Shown here: piece after piece, positions 34,477 to 43,921 of the stretch
Numbering within the stretch: position 1 is the stretch's first letter
Layout of the letters: each line of letters starts with the position of its first letter
Assembly: GCA_036454645.1 (NCBI GenBank)
Contig: JAZHSQ010000011.1
Coordinates: 1 to 55,394 of the forward strand
DNA length: 55,394 nucleotides
Reading direction: 5' to 3'
DNA from: Olsenella_K sp036454645
GTDB lineage: Bacteria; Actinomycetota; Coriobacteriia; Coriobacteriales; Atopobiaceae
Notes under the pieces: model-generated
What the model saw: only the letters and a program-made list of their open reading frames with translations
Databases searched by the model: none
Told to the model about the DNA's origin: nothing
Translations under genes and position numbers: made by a program

Positions 34477-35162
34477 TGCAGCAGCTCCAGCAGCTCGAGC
34501 CGGACTCGATAGCGCCGGCCGTCGAGGCCCTGCTCCTCGTTTCGACCGAGGCCGTCACGGCCCAGGAGCTCGCCCGGGCGCTGGGCGTGGCGCCGGCCGA
34601 GGTGGCGGACGTCCTGGGGGCGCTCTCGGAGGAGTACGCGCGGACGAACCGCGGATTCCAGCTGAGGGAGCTCGCGGGCGGCTGGCGGCTGTGCACGCAC
34701 CCCGCCTTCCACGAGCAGGTCGAGGGCTACGTCCTCTCCTGGGACAGGCACACGCTCTCCCAGGCGGCCCTCGAGACGCTCGCCGTCATCGCCTACCACC
34801 AGCCGGTCTCGCGCGAGGGCGTGCGCGAGGTCCGCGGCGTCAACTCCGACGGCGTGATCGGGTCCCTGCGCCAGAAGGGCCTGGTCCGCGAGGTCGGCAA
34901 GGACGACCGGCAGGCCACGCTCTTCGGCACGACGCGCGCCTTCCTCGAGCACTTCGGCCTCAGGTCGCTCAAGGACCTGCCGCCCCTCGAGGACTTCGCC
35001 CCCGACGAGCAGTCCCGACGCTTCATCCGCGAGCGCCTCTCCGGCGCGCACGTAGAGTCGACGCTCGAGGACGCGGCGGACGAGATCGAGGAGGAGAGGG
35101 GGCTCTTCGAGGACGGCGACCCGGATGGGCCGCAGGACGGCCCCGAGGGGGACATGGGCTAG
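34476..35162 (+). CDS. scpB: Segregation and condensation protein B
   Basis: Winged-helix dimer that binds the kleisin ScpA in the Smc complex. The protein has about 228 residues. IAPAVEALLLVSTEAVTAQELARALGV and the block QAALETLAVIAYHQPVSREGVREVRGVNSDGVIGSLRQKGLV are diagnostic. The start is either ATG 34476 (TGATG overlap with scpA) or GTG 34473. The last 40 residues are an acidic tail. Confidence 0.95.
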   Translation: MQQLQQLEPDSIAPAVEALLLVSTEAVTAQELARALGVAPAEVADVLGALSEEYARTNRGFQLRELAGGWRLCTHPAFHEQVEGYVLSWDRHTLSQAALETLAVIAYHQPVSREGVREVRGVNSDGVIGSLRQKGLVREVGKDDRQATLFGTTRAFLEHFGLRSLKDLPPLEDFAPDEQSRRFIRERLSGAHVESTLEDAADEIEEERGLFEDGDPDGPQDGPEGDMG

Positions 35163-35163
35163 G

Positions 35164-36030
35164 ATGGACGAGAAGGGGGAGGCTGGTCTCGTGGAGGAGG
35201 AAGGCGGGCGCATCGTGCCCATGAGGCTCCAGAAGTTCCTGGCGCGCGCCGGGGCGGCGAGCAGGAGGGGCTCGGAGAACCTCATGACGGCGGGCAGGGT
35301 CCGCGTGAACGGGGAGGTCGTGACCGAGCTCGGCAGCAAGGTCGACCCGAGCCGCGACCGCGTGACCGTCGACGGCGTCGAGTTCAGGCTCGCGGACGGA
35401 CCCACCTACCTCATGCTCAACAAGCCCGCGGGCTACGTGACCACCATGAGCGACCCGCAGGGCCGCCCCTGCGTGGCCGACCTCGTCCCCTGCGGGCGCT
35501 ACCCCGGGCTCTTCGCCGTGGGGAGGCTCGACAGGGACACCACGGGGCTCCTGCTCTTCACGACGGACGGCGAGGCGGCCCACCAGCTGCTCCACCCCTC
35601 GCACCACGTCTCCAAGCACTACGTGGCGCTCGTGGAGGGCACACCCACGGCGGCGCAGCTCGAGCGGCTCCGCCACGGCATCCGGCTGCGCGACGGCATG
35701 GCGCAGCCGGCGGAGGCGGAGGTCCTCGGCCCCGATGACGCGCTCTTCGGCGCGGTCGCCCCGGAGGGGGCGCGCGGCGACGTGAGCGTCGTGGGGATCA
35801 GGATCCAGGAGGGCAGGAAGCACCAGGTCAAGCGCATGCTCGGCGCCATCGGCCACAAGGTCCTGCGCCTCCATCGCGACGAGTTCGGCCCGCTCAGGCT
35901 CACGGGGGTTGCCGAGGGGCGCTGGCGCCTCCTCACCCCTAGCGAGGTCGCGGCGATCGGGCGCGTCGTCGAGCAGGGCAGGGAGGCCGGCGCGAGGGCC
36001 GGCGCGGAAGCGGAAGAGAGGAAGGCCTAG
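35164..36030 (+). CDS. rluB: Pseudouridine synthase RluB/RsuA family
   Basis: Modifies a uridine in 23S or 16S rRNA. From the ATG at 35164 the protein has 288 residues. An S4 RNA-binding domain (MRLQKFLARAGAASRRGSENLMTAGRVRVNG, about residues 20-65) precedes the catalytic domain with GRLDRDTTGLLLFT, which holds the active Asp, and IQEGRKHQVKRMLGAIGH. Place after scpB matches the conserved scpA-scpB-rluB order. A short Ala/Glu-rich tail ends the protein. Confidence 0.94.
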   Translation: MDEKGEAGLVEEEGGRIVPMRLQKFLARAGAASRRGSENLMTAGRVRVNGEVVTELGSKVDPSRDRVTVDGVEFRLADGPTYLMLNKPAGYVTTMSDPQGRPCVADLVPCGRYPGLFAVGRLDRDTTGLLLFTTDGEAAHQLLHPSHHVSKHYVALVEGTPTAAQLERLRHGIRLRDGMAQPAEAEVLGPDDALFGAVAPEGARGDVSVVGIRIQEGRKHQVKRMLGAIGHKVLRLHRDEFGPLRLTGVAEGRWRLLTPSEVAAIGRVVEQGREAGARAGAEAEERKA

Positions 36031-36032
36031 GC

Positions 36033-36725
36033 TTGGCAGCGCGTCACAGGATACTGGTCATGAGGCACCCGGAGACGGTGGCGAACACCCGCCGCTTCCT
36101 CTCCGGGCGCGAGGACGTCGAGCTCACCGAGAGGGGGGAGCGCGAGCGGCTCGAGGCCATCGAGGCGGTCTGCGCCTGGGGGCCCGACCGCGTCTGGTCC
36201 TCTCCGCTCTCGCGCTGCACGACCATAGCCGAGGCGGCGGCCGAGCGGCTGCACGTCCCCTTCGAGGTGCACGAGAACCTCGTGGAGATCGAGTTCGGCT
36301 CCGTCCAGAACGTCCCCTACGACGAGGTCGCCGCCCTCGGCTACCCCTTCCCGTGGCACCTCGACGAGCGCGGCCGCTCCATCGCCGCCCCGGGGGCGGA
36401 GGACTTCGAGCACCTCAGGGCGCGCGCCAAGGCGCTGCTCGCCGAGCTCGCGCCCCTCGAGGGCAGGACGGCCTGCGTGACCCACGGAGGCTTCACGAGG
36501 GGGCTCCTCGGCGCCGTCTTCGACACGCCGCTCGAGACCTTCTGGAACGTCTCGATCACGAACGTCTCCTCGCAGGTGCTGACCTGCGACGGAACCACCT
36601 TCCGACTCGCTGCCCTCGGCCTCGCCCCGCGCGAGGTGATCGAGCGCGCAAAGGACCCCTCCCTCGTGGGGAGCGACACGACACAGACCATCTCCGGGGT
36701 GATTGAGCATGAAGATCGCGATTGA
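36033..36725 (+). CDS. Histidine phosphatase (phosphoglycerate mutase-like) family protein
   Basis: 230 residues of the branch-1 histidine phosphatase fold. The N-terminal LVMRHPETVANTRRFLSG holds the phospho-accepting His and partner Arg; VWSSPLSRCTTIAEAAAE, NLVEIEFGSVQ and CVTHGGFTRGLL carry the remaining active residues. The substrate cannot be deduced (phosphoglycerate, alpha-ribazole phosphate or others). TTG start two bases after rluB, with GAGGAAGG upstream. It overlaps cmk at its 3' end by 17 bases. Confidence 0.88.
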   Translation: MAARHRILVMRHPETVANTRRFLSGREDVELTERGERERLEAIEAVCAWGPDRVWSSPLSRCTTIAEAAAERLHVPFEVHENLVEIEFGSVQNVPYDEVAALGYPFPWHLDERGRSIAAPGAEDFEHLRARAKALLAELAPLEGRTACVTHGGFTRGLLGAVFDTPLETFWNVSITNVSSQVLTCDGTTFRLAALGLAPREVIERAKDPSLVGSDTTQTISGVIEHEDRD

Positions 36726-38286
36726 TGGGCCGGCGGGCTCTGGCAAGTCGACCATAGCGCGCGCCCTCGCGGAGCGCTGCGGCATGACCTACCTGGACAC
36801 CGGGGCGATGTACCGCTCCGTCACCTGGGCCTGCCTGCGCGACGGCGTTGAGACGGGCGACGCCGCCGCCGTCGCCGAGGTCGCCGCGAGGTCGGACGTC
36901 CGCTTCGTGCGCGAGAAGGACGGCTCGCAGCGCGTCCTCCTCGACGGCGAGGACGTCACGGCGCAGATAAGGACCCCGGAGGTCGACAGGAGCGTCTCGG
37001 TCGTCTCCGCCGTGCCCGCCGTGCGCTCGCTCATGGTCGAGCGCCAGCGCGCGCTGGCCGGCGAGGGCGACGTGGTGGCCGAGGGACGAGACATCGGCAC
37101 CGTGGTCTTCCCCGACGCCGAGGTGAAGGTCTTCCTGACCGCCGACCCCAGGGCCCGCGCGCACCGGCGCGCCGTGCAGCGCGCGGGCGGCGACGCCGCC
37201 TCCGGGGCGGCCGCCGAGGTCGACCCCGAGCAGGAGCGCGCCATCCTCGAGGGCATCGAGCGCAGGGACAGGATCGACTCCACGCGCGAGACGACGCCCC
37301 TGAGGCGCGCGGACGACGCGCACCTCCTCGACTCCTCGGACATGACGGTGGAGCAGGAGCTCGAGGAGATCATGGGGCTCGTCGAGGCCGCCAGGGCCGC
37401 GAAGGCGCCTGCCGCGTCCGAGCCCGAGCCGGAGCCCGCGAAGCCCGGCGCGGCCGCCGCCGAGGACGCGCCCGCGAATGCCGCGAAGCCCGCGCCGGAG
37501 CCCAAGAAGCCAGCCCCGAAGGCCGACGGGGCTGCGCCGGGGGAGGGCCGGATGCGCGCCTTCGCCGGCAACTCCTTCGACGACTACTACGACCACGCCA
37601 TGCGCGACTACCCCTGGACCGCCAAGGGCCTGCTCGGCTTCCTCGTCGGCGTCGTGGGCGCCGCGACGAAGGTGCTCTGGCCGTGGCGCGTCGAGGACGC
37701 CCACGACCTCTGGGACGCCTCGGCGGAGGGCGGCAAGGGCCGCGTGATCGTCATGAACCACGTCTCCATGCTCGACCCGGTCGTGGTATACGTCACGGAG
37801 TGGGTCCACGGCAGGCGCGTTCGCTGCGTCTACAAGAGCGAGTTCGACGACGTGAGGATCGCCACCTGGCTCTTCACGCGCGCGGGGGCGATCCCCGTGC
37901 GCCGCGGCACGGCGGACATCAAGGCCGTGCGCCGCGCGCAGCGCTCGCTCGACCGCGGGGAGGACGTCCTCATCTTCCCGGAGGGCACGCGCGTGAAGAG
38001 CGACGACGAGGAGGTCGAGCTGCACGGCGGCTTCGCCCTCATGGCGCAGCTCGCCAAGGCCCGCGTGCTGCCGGTCGCCATCGTCGGCGCGCGCGACATC
38101 ACGACGCGCACGCGCAGGCTGCCGCACTTCCACCGGGTCTACCTCAAGGCGGGCGCCCCCATCGGCTTCGACGAGATCGAGGCCAAGGGCCGCAAGCGCC
38201 AGGCGGCGGAGATGGAGCGGGTGGCGATGGAGCGGGTCTACGCGCTGCGCGCCGAGCTGCGCGCGGAGCACCCGGGGAAGCTCTAG
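36709..38286 (+). CDS. cmk: Cytidylate kinase fused to PlsC-type 1-acylglycerol-3-phosphate acyltransferase
   Basis: 525 residues in two enzymes. Residues 1 to about 222 are CMP kinase: IAIDGPAGSGKSTIARALAERCGMTYLDTGAMYRSVTW, VVAEGRDIGTVVFPDAEVKVFLTADP, and the closing RADDAHLLDSSDMTVEQ. About 60 residues of Ala/Pro/Glu/Lys-rich linker follow. From about 285 the protein is a PlsC acyltransferase with the HX4D motif (Asn350-His351 to Asp356 in MNHVSMLDP) and FPEGTR (423-428). In Firmicutes cmk and plsC are neighbouring separate genes before ispH; here they are one reading frame with no stop or internal start in the linker. ATG 36709 is used; a TTG at 36703 is an alternative. Confidence 0.93.
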   Translation: MKIAIDGPAGSGKSTIARALAERCGMTYLDTGAMYRSVTWACLRDGVETGDAAAVAEVAARSDVRFVREKDGSQRVLLDGEDVTAQIRTPEVDRSVSVVSAVPAVRSLMVERQRALAGEGDVVAEGRDIGTVVFPDAEVKVFLTADPRARAHRRAVQRAGGDAASGAAAEVDPEQERAILEGIERRDRIDSTRETTPLRRADDAHLLDSSDMTVEQELEEIMGLVEAARAAKAPAASEPEPEPAKPGAAAAEDAPANAAKPAPEPKKPAPKADGAAPGEGRMRAFAGNSFDDYYDHAMRDYPWTAKGLLGFLVGVVGAATKVLWPWRVEDAHDLWDASAEGGKGRVIVMNHVSMLDPVVVYVTEWVHGRRVRCVYKSEFDDVRIATWLFTRAGAIPVRRGTADIKAVRRAQRSLDRGEDVLIFPEGTRVKSDDEEVELHGGFALMAQLAKARVLPVAIVGARDITTRTRRLPHFHRVYLKAGAPIGFDEIEAKGRKRQAAEMERVAMERVYALRAELRAEHPGKL

Positions 38287-38305
38287 GGACGGGGGCGAGA
38301 AGGAC

Positions 38306-39160
38306 ATGAGGCCACGGATAGTCGTCGCTTCGGAGGCGGGCGCCTGCTACGGCGTCGAGCGCGCGCTCGAGCTCGTGAGGGAGGCCGCGCGGGGGAGCGA
38401 GGGCCCCATCTACACGCTCGGGCCCCTCATCCACAACCCGCAGGTCGTGTCGAGGCTCGAGCGGGACGGCGTCGGCGTCGTGGAGGACCCGGCCGAGGCC
38501 GCCGGCGCGACGCTCGTGCTCAGGACCCACGGCGTGACCCCCGCGACCGAGCGGGCCGCCGAGGCCGCCGGGGCGGCGGTCATCGACGCGACCTGCCCCT
38601 ACGTCAAGAAGGCGCACCTCGCCGCCGAGCGGCTCTGCGCCGAGGGCTACCAGGTGGTCATCGTGGGCGAGAAGGGCCACCCGGAGGTCGAGGGGACGCT
38701 CGGCCACGCGCCGGGCGCGCTCGTCGTCGCGGACGCCTCCGAGCTCGACGGCGCGGAGGTCTCCCGGAGGGTCGGAGTGGTCGTGCAGACGACGCAGACG
38801 CGCGCCTGCCTTAGCGCGGTCGTTGGGCGCCTGCTCGACCTCGCCGAGGAGGTCCGCGTCGTCAACACCATCTGCGACGCCACGACCGAGCGCCAGCGGG
38901 CGGCGGCCAAGCTCGCATCGGAGGCGGACGTCGTGATCGTGATCGGCGGGCGCATCTCGGCCAACACGACCCACCTCGCGGAGATCTGCTCCGAGCGCTG
39001 CGCCGCGACCCACCACATCGAGACTCCCGACGAGCTCAGGGCCACCTGGTTCGAGGGTGCCTCCCTCGTCGGCGTCACGGCCGGCGCGTCGACGCCCCGC
39101 GAGCAGATAGACGAGGTCACCTCCGCCATCGCCCGGCTCTGCGAAGGTGACGGGGAGTAG
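38306..39160 (+). CDS. ispH: 4-hydroxy-3-methylbut-2-enyl diphosphate reductase (IspH/LytB)
   Basis: Last enzyme of the MEP pathway, an iron-sulfur reductase giving IPP and DMAPP. The 284-residue protein has the three cluster cysteines Cys14 (GACYGVERAL), Cys97 (ATCPYVKKAH) and Cys190 (NTICDATTERQ). RTHGVTP and VGEKGHPEVEGTLGH supply diphosphate-binding residues. GGINSANTT of the family reads GRISANTT. It lacks the ribosomal S1 fusion seen in some Firmicutes. Confidence 0.97.
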   Translation: MRPRIVVASEAGACYGVERALELVREAARGSEGPIYTLGPLIHNPQVVSRLERDGVGVVEDPAEAAGATLVLRTHGVTPATERAAEAAGAAVIDATCPYVKKAHLAAERLCAEGYQVVIVGEKGHPEVEGTLGHAPGALVVADASELDGAEVSRRVGVVVQTTQTRACLSAVVGRLLDLAEEVRVVNTICDATTERQRAAAKLASEADVVIVIGGRISANTTHLAEICSERCAATHHIETPDELRATWFEGASLVGVTAGASTPREQIDEVTSAIARLCEGDGE

Positions 39161-39164
39161 CGCG

Positions 39165-40703
39165 ATGACGGCGAGCAGGGACAAGGGCGTGCCTTCGGGA
39201 GGCGCGCGCGGCGCGGGCGCGACGGCGCGGCGCGCCGACTACGCGAGCACGCGCGAGCGCAGGACGGGGGCCTGGGTGGCCTCGGTCGAGGAGGGGAGCC
39301 CCGCGTGGGAGGCGGGGCTCGAGCGCGGCATGCGCATCGACTCGGTGGGCGGCTCGCCCCTGCGCGACATCATCGACTGGCGCTGGGAGGCCTCCGACGC
39401 CGTGGCCGAGCTGGCCGTCTTCGACCCGGCCACCGGCGAGGAGTACGCCTGCACCCTCGAGCGCGAGCCCGGCGAGGACTGGGGCGTCGAGTTCGAGGAC
39501 GTGCTCTTCGACGGCATACGCACCTGCGTGAACGCCTGCCAGTTCTGCTTCATGAGGATGCTCCCGGAGGACGCGCGCGCCTCGCTCATGCTGCGCGACG
39601 ACGACTACCGCCTCTCCTTCACGCAGGGCAACTTCGTCACGCTGACCAACATGACCGACGAGGACGTCGAGCGCGTCGTCGCGTACCGCCTGGAGCCGAT
39701 GAACGTCTCCATCCACGCCGTCTCGCCCGAGGTCCGCCGCTCCCTCATCGGCCCCCGGGCCGACCGCGGCATCGAGGTGCTGGAGCGGCTCTGCGAGGCG
39801 GGGATCGAGGTGCACGGCCAGATCGTGCTCTGCGCCGGCATCAACGATGGGGACGAGCTCGTGCGCACCCTCGACTGGGTCGAGGCGCGCCCGCAGATCA
39901 CCTCGCTCGCCATCGTGCCGATGGGCTACACCAAGTACTCAAAGGCCTTCTCGCGCTCCTTCTCCGAGGACGTCGAGGCGAGCCGCGCCGTGGTGCGCCT
40001 GCTCGAGCCCTACCAGGCTCGCGCCCGCGCGAAGCTCGGCATCACGCGCTTCCAGCTCTCCGACGAGTTCTACATCGACGCCGGCCTGCCGGTGCCCCCC
40101 GCAGAGACCTACGACGGCTACCCGCAGTTCTACGACGGCATCGGCATGCTCCGGAGCTTCCTCGACGACGCGGCCGCGCTCGTGCGCGACGAGCCCTCGG
40201 AGCTCGCGCGCGTGGCCCGCGCGCTCGAGGGGCGCCGGGAACGGGCGCTCCTCGTGGTGGGGGAGGCCGCCCTCGGCGTCGTGCGCGACCTCTGCGACCT
40301 CTGGGCCGGCACGCTCGAAAACGCGCACGGGGCGGCGGGCGAGAAGGGCGTCGGGCCTGGGGTGGCGGGCGAGCAGGACGGCGCGCCCCGCGCGCTCCCC
40401 GTGGAGCCGCTCGCGATCCGCAACGACTATTACGGCGGCGACGTCAACGTCACCGGGCTCATCGTCTCCAGGGACCTCCTCGCGCAGCTCCCCGCCTCGC
40501 TCGACCGTACGCTGGTCGTCCTGCCCGAGGCGATGTTCAACTTCGACCGGCTCACCCTTGACGGTGACTCGCAGGCACGCATCTCGGCGGAGGTCGCCCG
40601 CCGAGGGGGCGTCGCCCGCGTCTCGGAGACCTCGCCGCGCGCCCTGCTCGCGGCCGTGGCCGCCTTCGCGGACGGCGACCTCCCTTGTGCGCAAACTCTG
40701 TAG
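39165..40703 (+). CDS. DUF512 family radical SAM-like protein with PDZ domain
   Basis: 512 residues. The N-terminus is basic and variable, then a PDZ-like domain (VASVEEGSPAWEAGLERGMRIDSVGGSPLRDIIDW, about residues 34-75). The cysteine motif CVNACQFC (Cys121, 125, 128; CX3CX2C) is the radical SAM iron-sulfur signature, followed by the DUF512 body (QGNFVTLTNMTDEDVERVVAYRLEPMNVSIHA; YYGGDVNVTGL). The reaction is unknown. It sits just before der, a long-known association in Clostridia. ATG 39165 is preferred; a GTG at 39147 overlapping ispH is possible. Confidence 0.88.
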   Translation: MTASRDKGVPSGGARGAGATARRADYASTRERRTGAWVASVEEGSPAWEAGLERGMRIDSVGGSPLRDIIDWRWEASDAVAELAVFDPATGEEYACTLEREPGEDWGVEFEDVLFDGIRTCVNACQFCFMRMLPEDARASLMLRDDDYRLSFTQGNFVTLTNMTDEDVERVVAYRLEPMNVSIHAVSPEVRRSLIGPRADRGIEVLERLCEAGIEVHGQIVLCAGINDGDELVRTLDWVEARPQITSLAIVPMGYTKYSKAFSRSFSEDVEASRAVVRLLEPYQARARAKLGITRFQLSDEFYIDAGLPVPPAETYDGYPQFYDGIGMLRSFLDDAAALVRDEPSELARVARALEGRRERALLVVGEAALGVVRDLCDLWAGTLENAHGAAGEKGVGPGVAGEQDGAPRALPVEPLAIRNDYYGGDVNVTGLIVSRDLLAQLPASLDRTLVVLPEAMFNFDRLTLDGDSQARISAEVARRGGVARVSETSPRALLAAVAAFADGDLPCAQTL

Positions 40704-40777
40704 GCGGCGGGCGGGGTTTCGTGTCGGTCGCGTTTCTCGGCTAGTATCGATGCCAGCTACCGAGAGCAAGGAGAGCC

Positions 40778-42097
40778 ATGCCCAAACCCATCGTCGCCGT
40801 CGTGGGGCGCCCCAACGTCGGCAAGTCCACGCTCGTCAACAGGCTCGCCGAGCGCCGCGACGCCATCGTCCACGAGTCGCGCGGAGTGACGCGCGACCGC
40901 TCCTACCACGACACGGACTGGAACGGCCGGGAGTTCACGCTGGTGGACACCGGCGGCATCGAGTCCGTCAAGAGCAAGGACGCCTTCGCCCCGCGCATCC
41001 GCGAGCAGGCGCTCGCCGCCTGCGACGAGGCGGACGTCATCGTCTTCGTGGTGGACGGCACCTGCGGCATCACGGACGAGGACGAGGAGGTCGCGCGCGT
41101 CGTCCGCAAGGCCGGCAAGCCCGTCTTCCTCATCGTTAACAAGCAGGACAACCCTGACTCCGAGTCGGACCTCTGGCCCTTCTACTCGCTCGGCGTCGGC
41201 GAGCCGTGGTCCGTCTCGGCCACGCACGGCTACGGCACGGGCGACCTGCTCGACGACATTGTCTCCGCCCTCCCCGACGAGTCGGAGGAGCCGGAGGAGG
41301 ACGACGGCTGCCTGAGCGTGGCCATCATCGGCCGCCCCAACGTGGGCAAGTCCTCCCTCACCAACCGCCTGGTGGGCAAGAGGCGCTCGATCGTCTCGGA
41401 CGTCGCGGGCACCACGCGCGACGCCATCGACACCGTGATCGAGTTCGAGGGCCAGCGCATCCGCCTCGTCGACACGGCGGGCATGCGCAAGAAGAGCCAG
41501 GTCCACGAGGACGTGGAGTACTACAGCCTCGTGAGGGGGCTCGCCGCCATCGACCGCGCGGACGTCTGCGTGCTCGTCGTGGACTCCACGGTCGGCGTGA
41601 CCGAGCAGGACCAGAAGCTCGCGGCGACGGCCATCGACCGCGGCTGCGCCCTCGTGCTCTGCCTCAACAAGTGGGACCTCGTGGACACCGAGCAGGCGCG
41701 CGACCGCGTCGTCGCCTCCATCGACCGCAGGATGGCCTTCGCCTCCTGGGCGCCCTACGTCAACGCCTCCGCGCTCACCGGGCGCGCCTGCGCGAAGGTG
41801 CTGCAGGTCGCCTGCAAGGCCGCCGAGGCGCGCGCGATCCGCATGAGGACCTCCCAGATCAACGCCGTGCTCGACGCCGTCAGGGAGTCGGGCCACACCG
41901 TCGTGCGCAAGAACCGCCGCCTCAAGATCAACTACGCGACGCAGACCGGCGAGCGGCCCCCCGTCATCACCTTCTTCTGCAACGCCCCCGACCTCGTGGA
42001 CGACAACTTCGAGCGCTTCCTCGAGAACCGCATCCGCGAAGCCTTCGACCTCGAGGGCACGCCCATCCGCTTCAAGTTCAAGAGGAAGGACCAGTAG
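40778..42097 (+). CDS. der: Ribosome biogenesis GTPase Der (EngA)
   Basis: Double-GTPase that acts in 50S subunit assembly. The 439-residue protein has a first G domain (GRPNVGKSTLVNRLAERRDAIVHESRGVTRDR, DTGG, NKQD), a second G domain (GRPNVGKSSLTNRLVGKRRSIVSDVAGTTRDAID, DTAGMRKK, NKWDLV) and the C-terminal KH-like domain (QTGERPPVITFFCNAPDLV). A TAGTAT sequence at 40742-40747 could be a -10 box in the 74-base gap upstream. plsY follows two bases later. Confidence 0.98.
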   Translation: MPKPIVAVVGRPNVGKSTLVNRLAERRDAIVHESRGVTRDRSYHDTDWNGREFTLVDTGGIESVKSKDAFAPRIREQALAACDEADVIVFVVDGTCGITDEDEEVARVVRKAGKPVFLIVNKQDNPDSESDLWPFYSLGVGEPWSVSATHGYGTGDLLDDIVSALPDESEEPEEDDGCLSVAIIGRPNVGKSSLTNRLVGKRRSIVSDVAGTTRDAIDTVIEFEGQRIRLVDTAGMRKKSQVHEDVEYYSLVRGLAAIDRADVCVLVVDSTVGVTEQDQKLAATAIDRGCALVLCLNKWDLVDTEQARDRVVASIDRRMAFASWAPYVNASALTGRACAKVLQVACKAAEARAIRMRTSQINAVLDAVRESGHTVVRKNRRLKINYATQTGERPPVITFFCNAPDLVDDNFERFLENRIREAFDLEGTPIRFKFKRKDQ

Positions 42098-42099
42098 GG

Positions 42100-42789
42100 A
42101 TGGACCGGCTCATCCTGGTTACGGCGGCCTGCATGGCGGTCGCCTACTTCGTGTGCGGGATACCCTTCGGGCTCGTTGCGACCAGGAGGGACGGCGTCGA
42201 CGTCCGCAAGGCGGGCTCGGGCAACATCGGCATGACCAACGTCGCGCGCACCGTGGGCGGCAAGGCCGCAGCGGCCACCTTCGCGGGCGACATGGGCAAG
42301 GGCCTCGTCTGCATGCTCCTCGCGCGGCTCGCCGTCGCGGGCGCCTGCTTCGGCGGCGACCAGTCGATGCTCGCCGTCGACTCCCCGTTCGCGCTCTCCA
42401 TGACGCTGGTCTTCTCGTGCTGCGTGCTCGGGCACGTCTTCAGCCCCTACCTGCGCTTCCACGGCGGAAAGGGCATATCGGTCGGCTTCGGCGCCGGCCT
42501 CGGCCTCTTCTGGCCGATCGGCCTCGGCATGCTCGCGGTGTTCGTGGCCTTCGCCGTGCCGTCGCGCTACGTCTCGCTCGGCTCCGTCATGGCCGCGGTC
42601 TCGCTGCCCGTCCAGTGCGCGCTCTGGGGCATGACCCCGGCGGCGATGGCCCCGGTGACCGTCGTCGCCTGCGTCGTCGTCTGGGCGCACCGCAACAACA
42701 TCAGGAAGCTCGCCAACCACCAGGAGAGCCGCTTCTCCGTCCACCACGACGACGGCGAGGGCGAGCCCAAGGGCGGCGAGCGCAGGTGA
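42100..42789 (+). CDS. plsY: Glycerol-3-phosphate acyltransferase PlsY
   Basis: Transfers acyl groups from acyl phosphate to glycerol 3-phosphate, the first step of phospholipid synthesis in most bacteria. 229 residues with several membrane segments. The three cytoplasmic motifs are seen: KAGSGNIGMTNVAR, LRFHGGKGISVGFG and a distal AHRNNIRKLANH. A His/Asp/Glu-rich hydrophilic tail ends the protein. Together with gpsA downstream and the PlsC domain at 36709 it covers the phosphatidic acid route. The stop overlaps the gpsA start. Confidence 0.95.
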   Translation: MDRLILVTAACMAVAYFVCGIPFGLVATRRDGVDVRKAGSGNIGMTNVARTVGGKAAAATFAGDMGKGLVCMLLARLAVAGACFGGDQSMLAVDSPFALSMTLVFSCCVLGHVFSPYLRFHGGKGISVGFGAGLGLFWPIGLGMLAVFVAFAVPSRYVSLGSVMAAVSLPVQCALWGMTPAAMAPVTVVACVVVWAHRNNIRKLANHQESRFSVHHDDGEGEPKGGERR

Positions 42790-43832
42790 GCGTCGAGGAG
42801 CTCGCCGCCCCGAGCCTGCGCCGGGTCACCGTCGTCGGCACGGGCTCGTGGGGCACGGCGGCGACGGGCCTGGTCGCGCCCAAGGCCGAGGAGGTCGTGC
42901 TCTGGGGGCGCTCGCCCGAGGTCTGCGAGGGCGTCAACCGGACCCGCCACAACCCGCGCCACCTCACGGGCTACGAGCTCGCGCCGAACGTCTCCGCCAC
43001 CGCCGACCTCGCTGTGGCGGCGGCGGGCGCCGAGGCCCTCGTCCTCGCCCTCCCCTCGGCCTACCTGCGCGCCACGGCGCGCGCGCTCGCGCCGCACGCG
43101 GACTCCTCGACCCCGGTGCTCGTGCTGACCAAGGGCGTCGAGCCCGGCACGGGCGACCTCATGGCCGACGTCGTCTCCGAGGAGCTCGGTCACCCCGAGC
43201 GCGTCGCCGCCCTGAGCGGCCCAAACCACGCCGAGGAGATCTGCCGGGGGTCCTACGCGGCCGCGGTCGTCGCGAGCGCGGACGCAGGGTGCGCCGGCTT
43301 CTTCCAGCGCCTCATGGGCTCCCACGACTTCCGCGTGTACGCGAGCGCGGACCTCACGGGCGTCGAGGTGTGCGGCGCGGTCAAGAACGTGGTGGCCATC
43401 GCCTGCGGCGTGGCCGCGGGCCTCGGCGCTGGCGACAACACCCTCGCGGCGCTCATGACGCGCGGCATCGCGGAGATAAGCCGCGTGGTCGCGGCACTCG
43501 GCGGCGACCCCATGACCTGCATGGGGCTCGCGGGCATGGGCGACCTCGTCGCCACCTGCACCTCGCGCCACTCGCGCAACCGCACCTTTGGCGAGGCCTT
43601 CGCCTCAGGGGAGTCGCTCGAGTCGTACCAGGAGCGCACCGGGATGGTCGTGGAGGGCGCGGCCGCCGCGCGCAGCGTCTATGAGCTTGCTCAGAAACAT
43701 GGCATAGAGGCGCCCATCACGTGCGTGGTTCACGGTATCCTTTACGAGGGGCTCCCACTCGGCGAGGCGATCGAGTCGCTCCTGCAGAGGAGGGTCCGCG
43801 AGGAGTTCTACGGGCTCGGGACAAACGAATAG
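42786..43832 (+). CDS. gpsA: NAD(P)-dependent glycerol-3-phosphate dehydrogenase
   Basis: Reduces dihydroxyacetone phosphate to sn-glycerol 3-phosphate, the substrate of PlsY. 348 residues from the GTG start (GTGA overlap with plsY). The dinucleotide site VTVVGTGSWGTAATGLVA is at about residues 13-30; LTKGVEPGTGDLMADV, LSGPNHAEEIC and CGAVKNVVAIACGVAAGL carry the catalytic Lys residues. The C-terminal all-helical domain is intact. Confidence 0.96.
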   Translation: MSVEELAAPSLRRVTVVGTGSWGTAATGLVAPKAEEVVLWGRSPEVCEGVNRTRHNPRHLTGYELAPNVSATADLAVAAAGAEALVLALPSAYLRATARALAPHADSSTPVLVLTKGVEPGTGDLMADVVSEELGHPERVAALSGPNHAEEICRGSYAAAVVASADAGCAGFFQRLMGSHDFRVYASADLTGVEVCGAVKNVVAIACGVAAGLGAGDNTLAALMTRGIAEISRVVAALGGDPMTCMGLAGMGDLVATCTSRHSRNRTFGEAFASGESLESYQERTGMVVEGAAAARSVYELAQKHGIEAPITCVVHGILYEGLPLGEAIESLLQRRVREEFYGLGTNE

Positions 43833-43921
43833 GGCCACCCGCACATCACGGGCGCGGCGCCTCGGGCCGACGACTGCGCCGGCAGGCCCCGTCCGGCGCG
43901 AAGGCCAGAGAGGGCAGGAAC

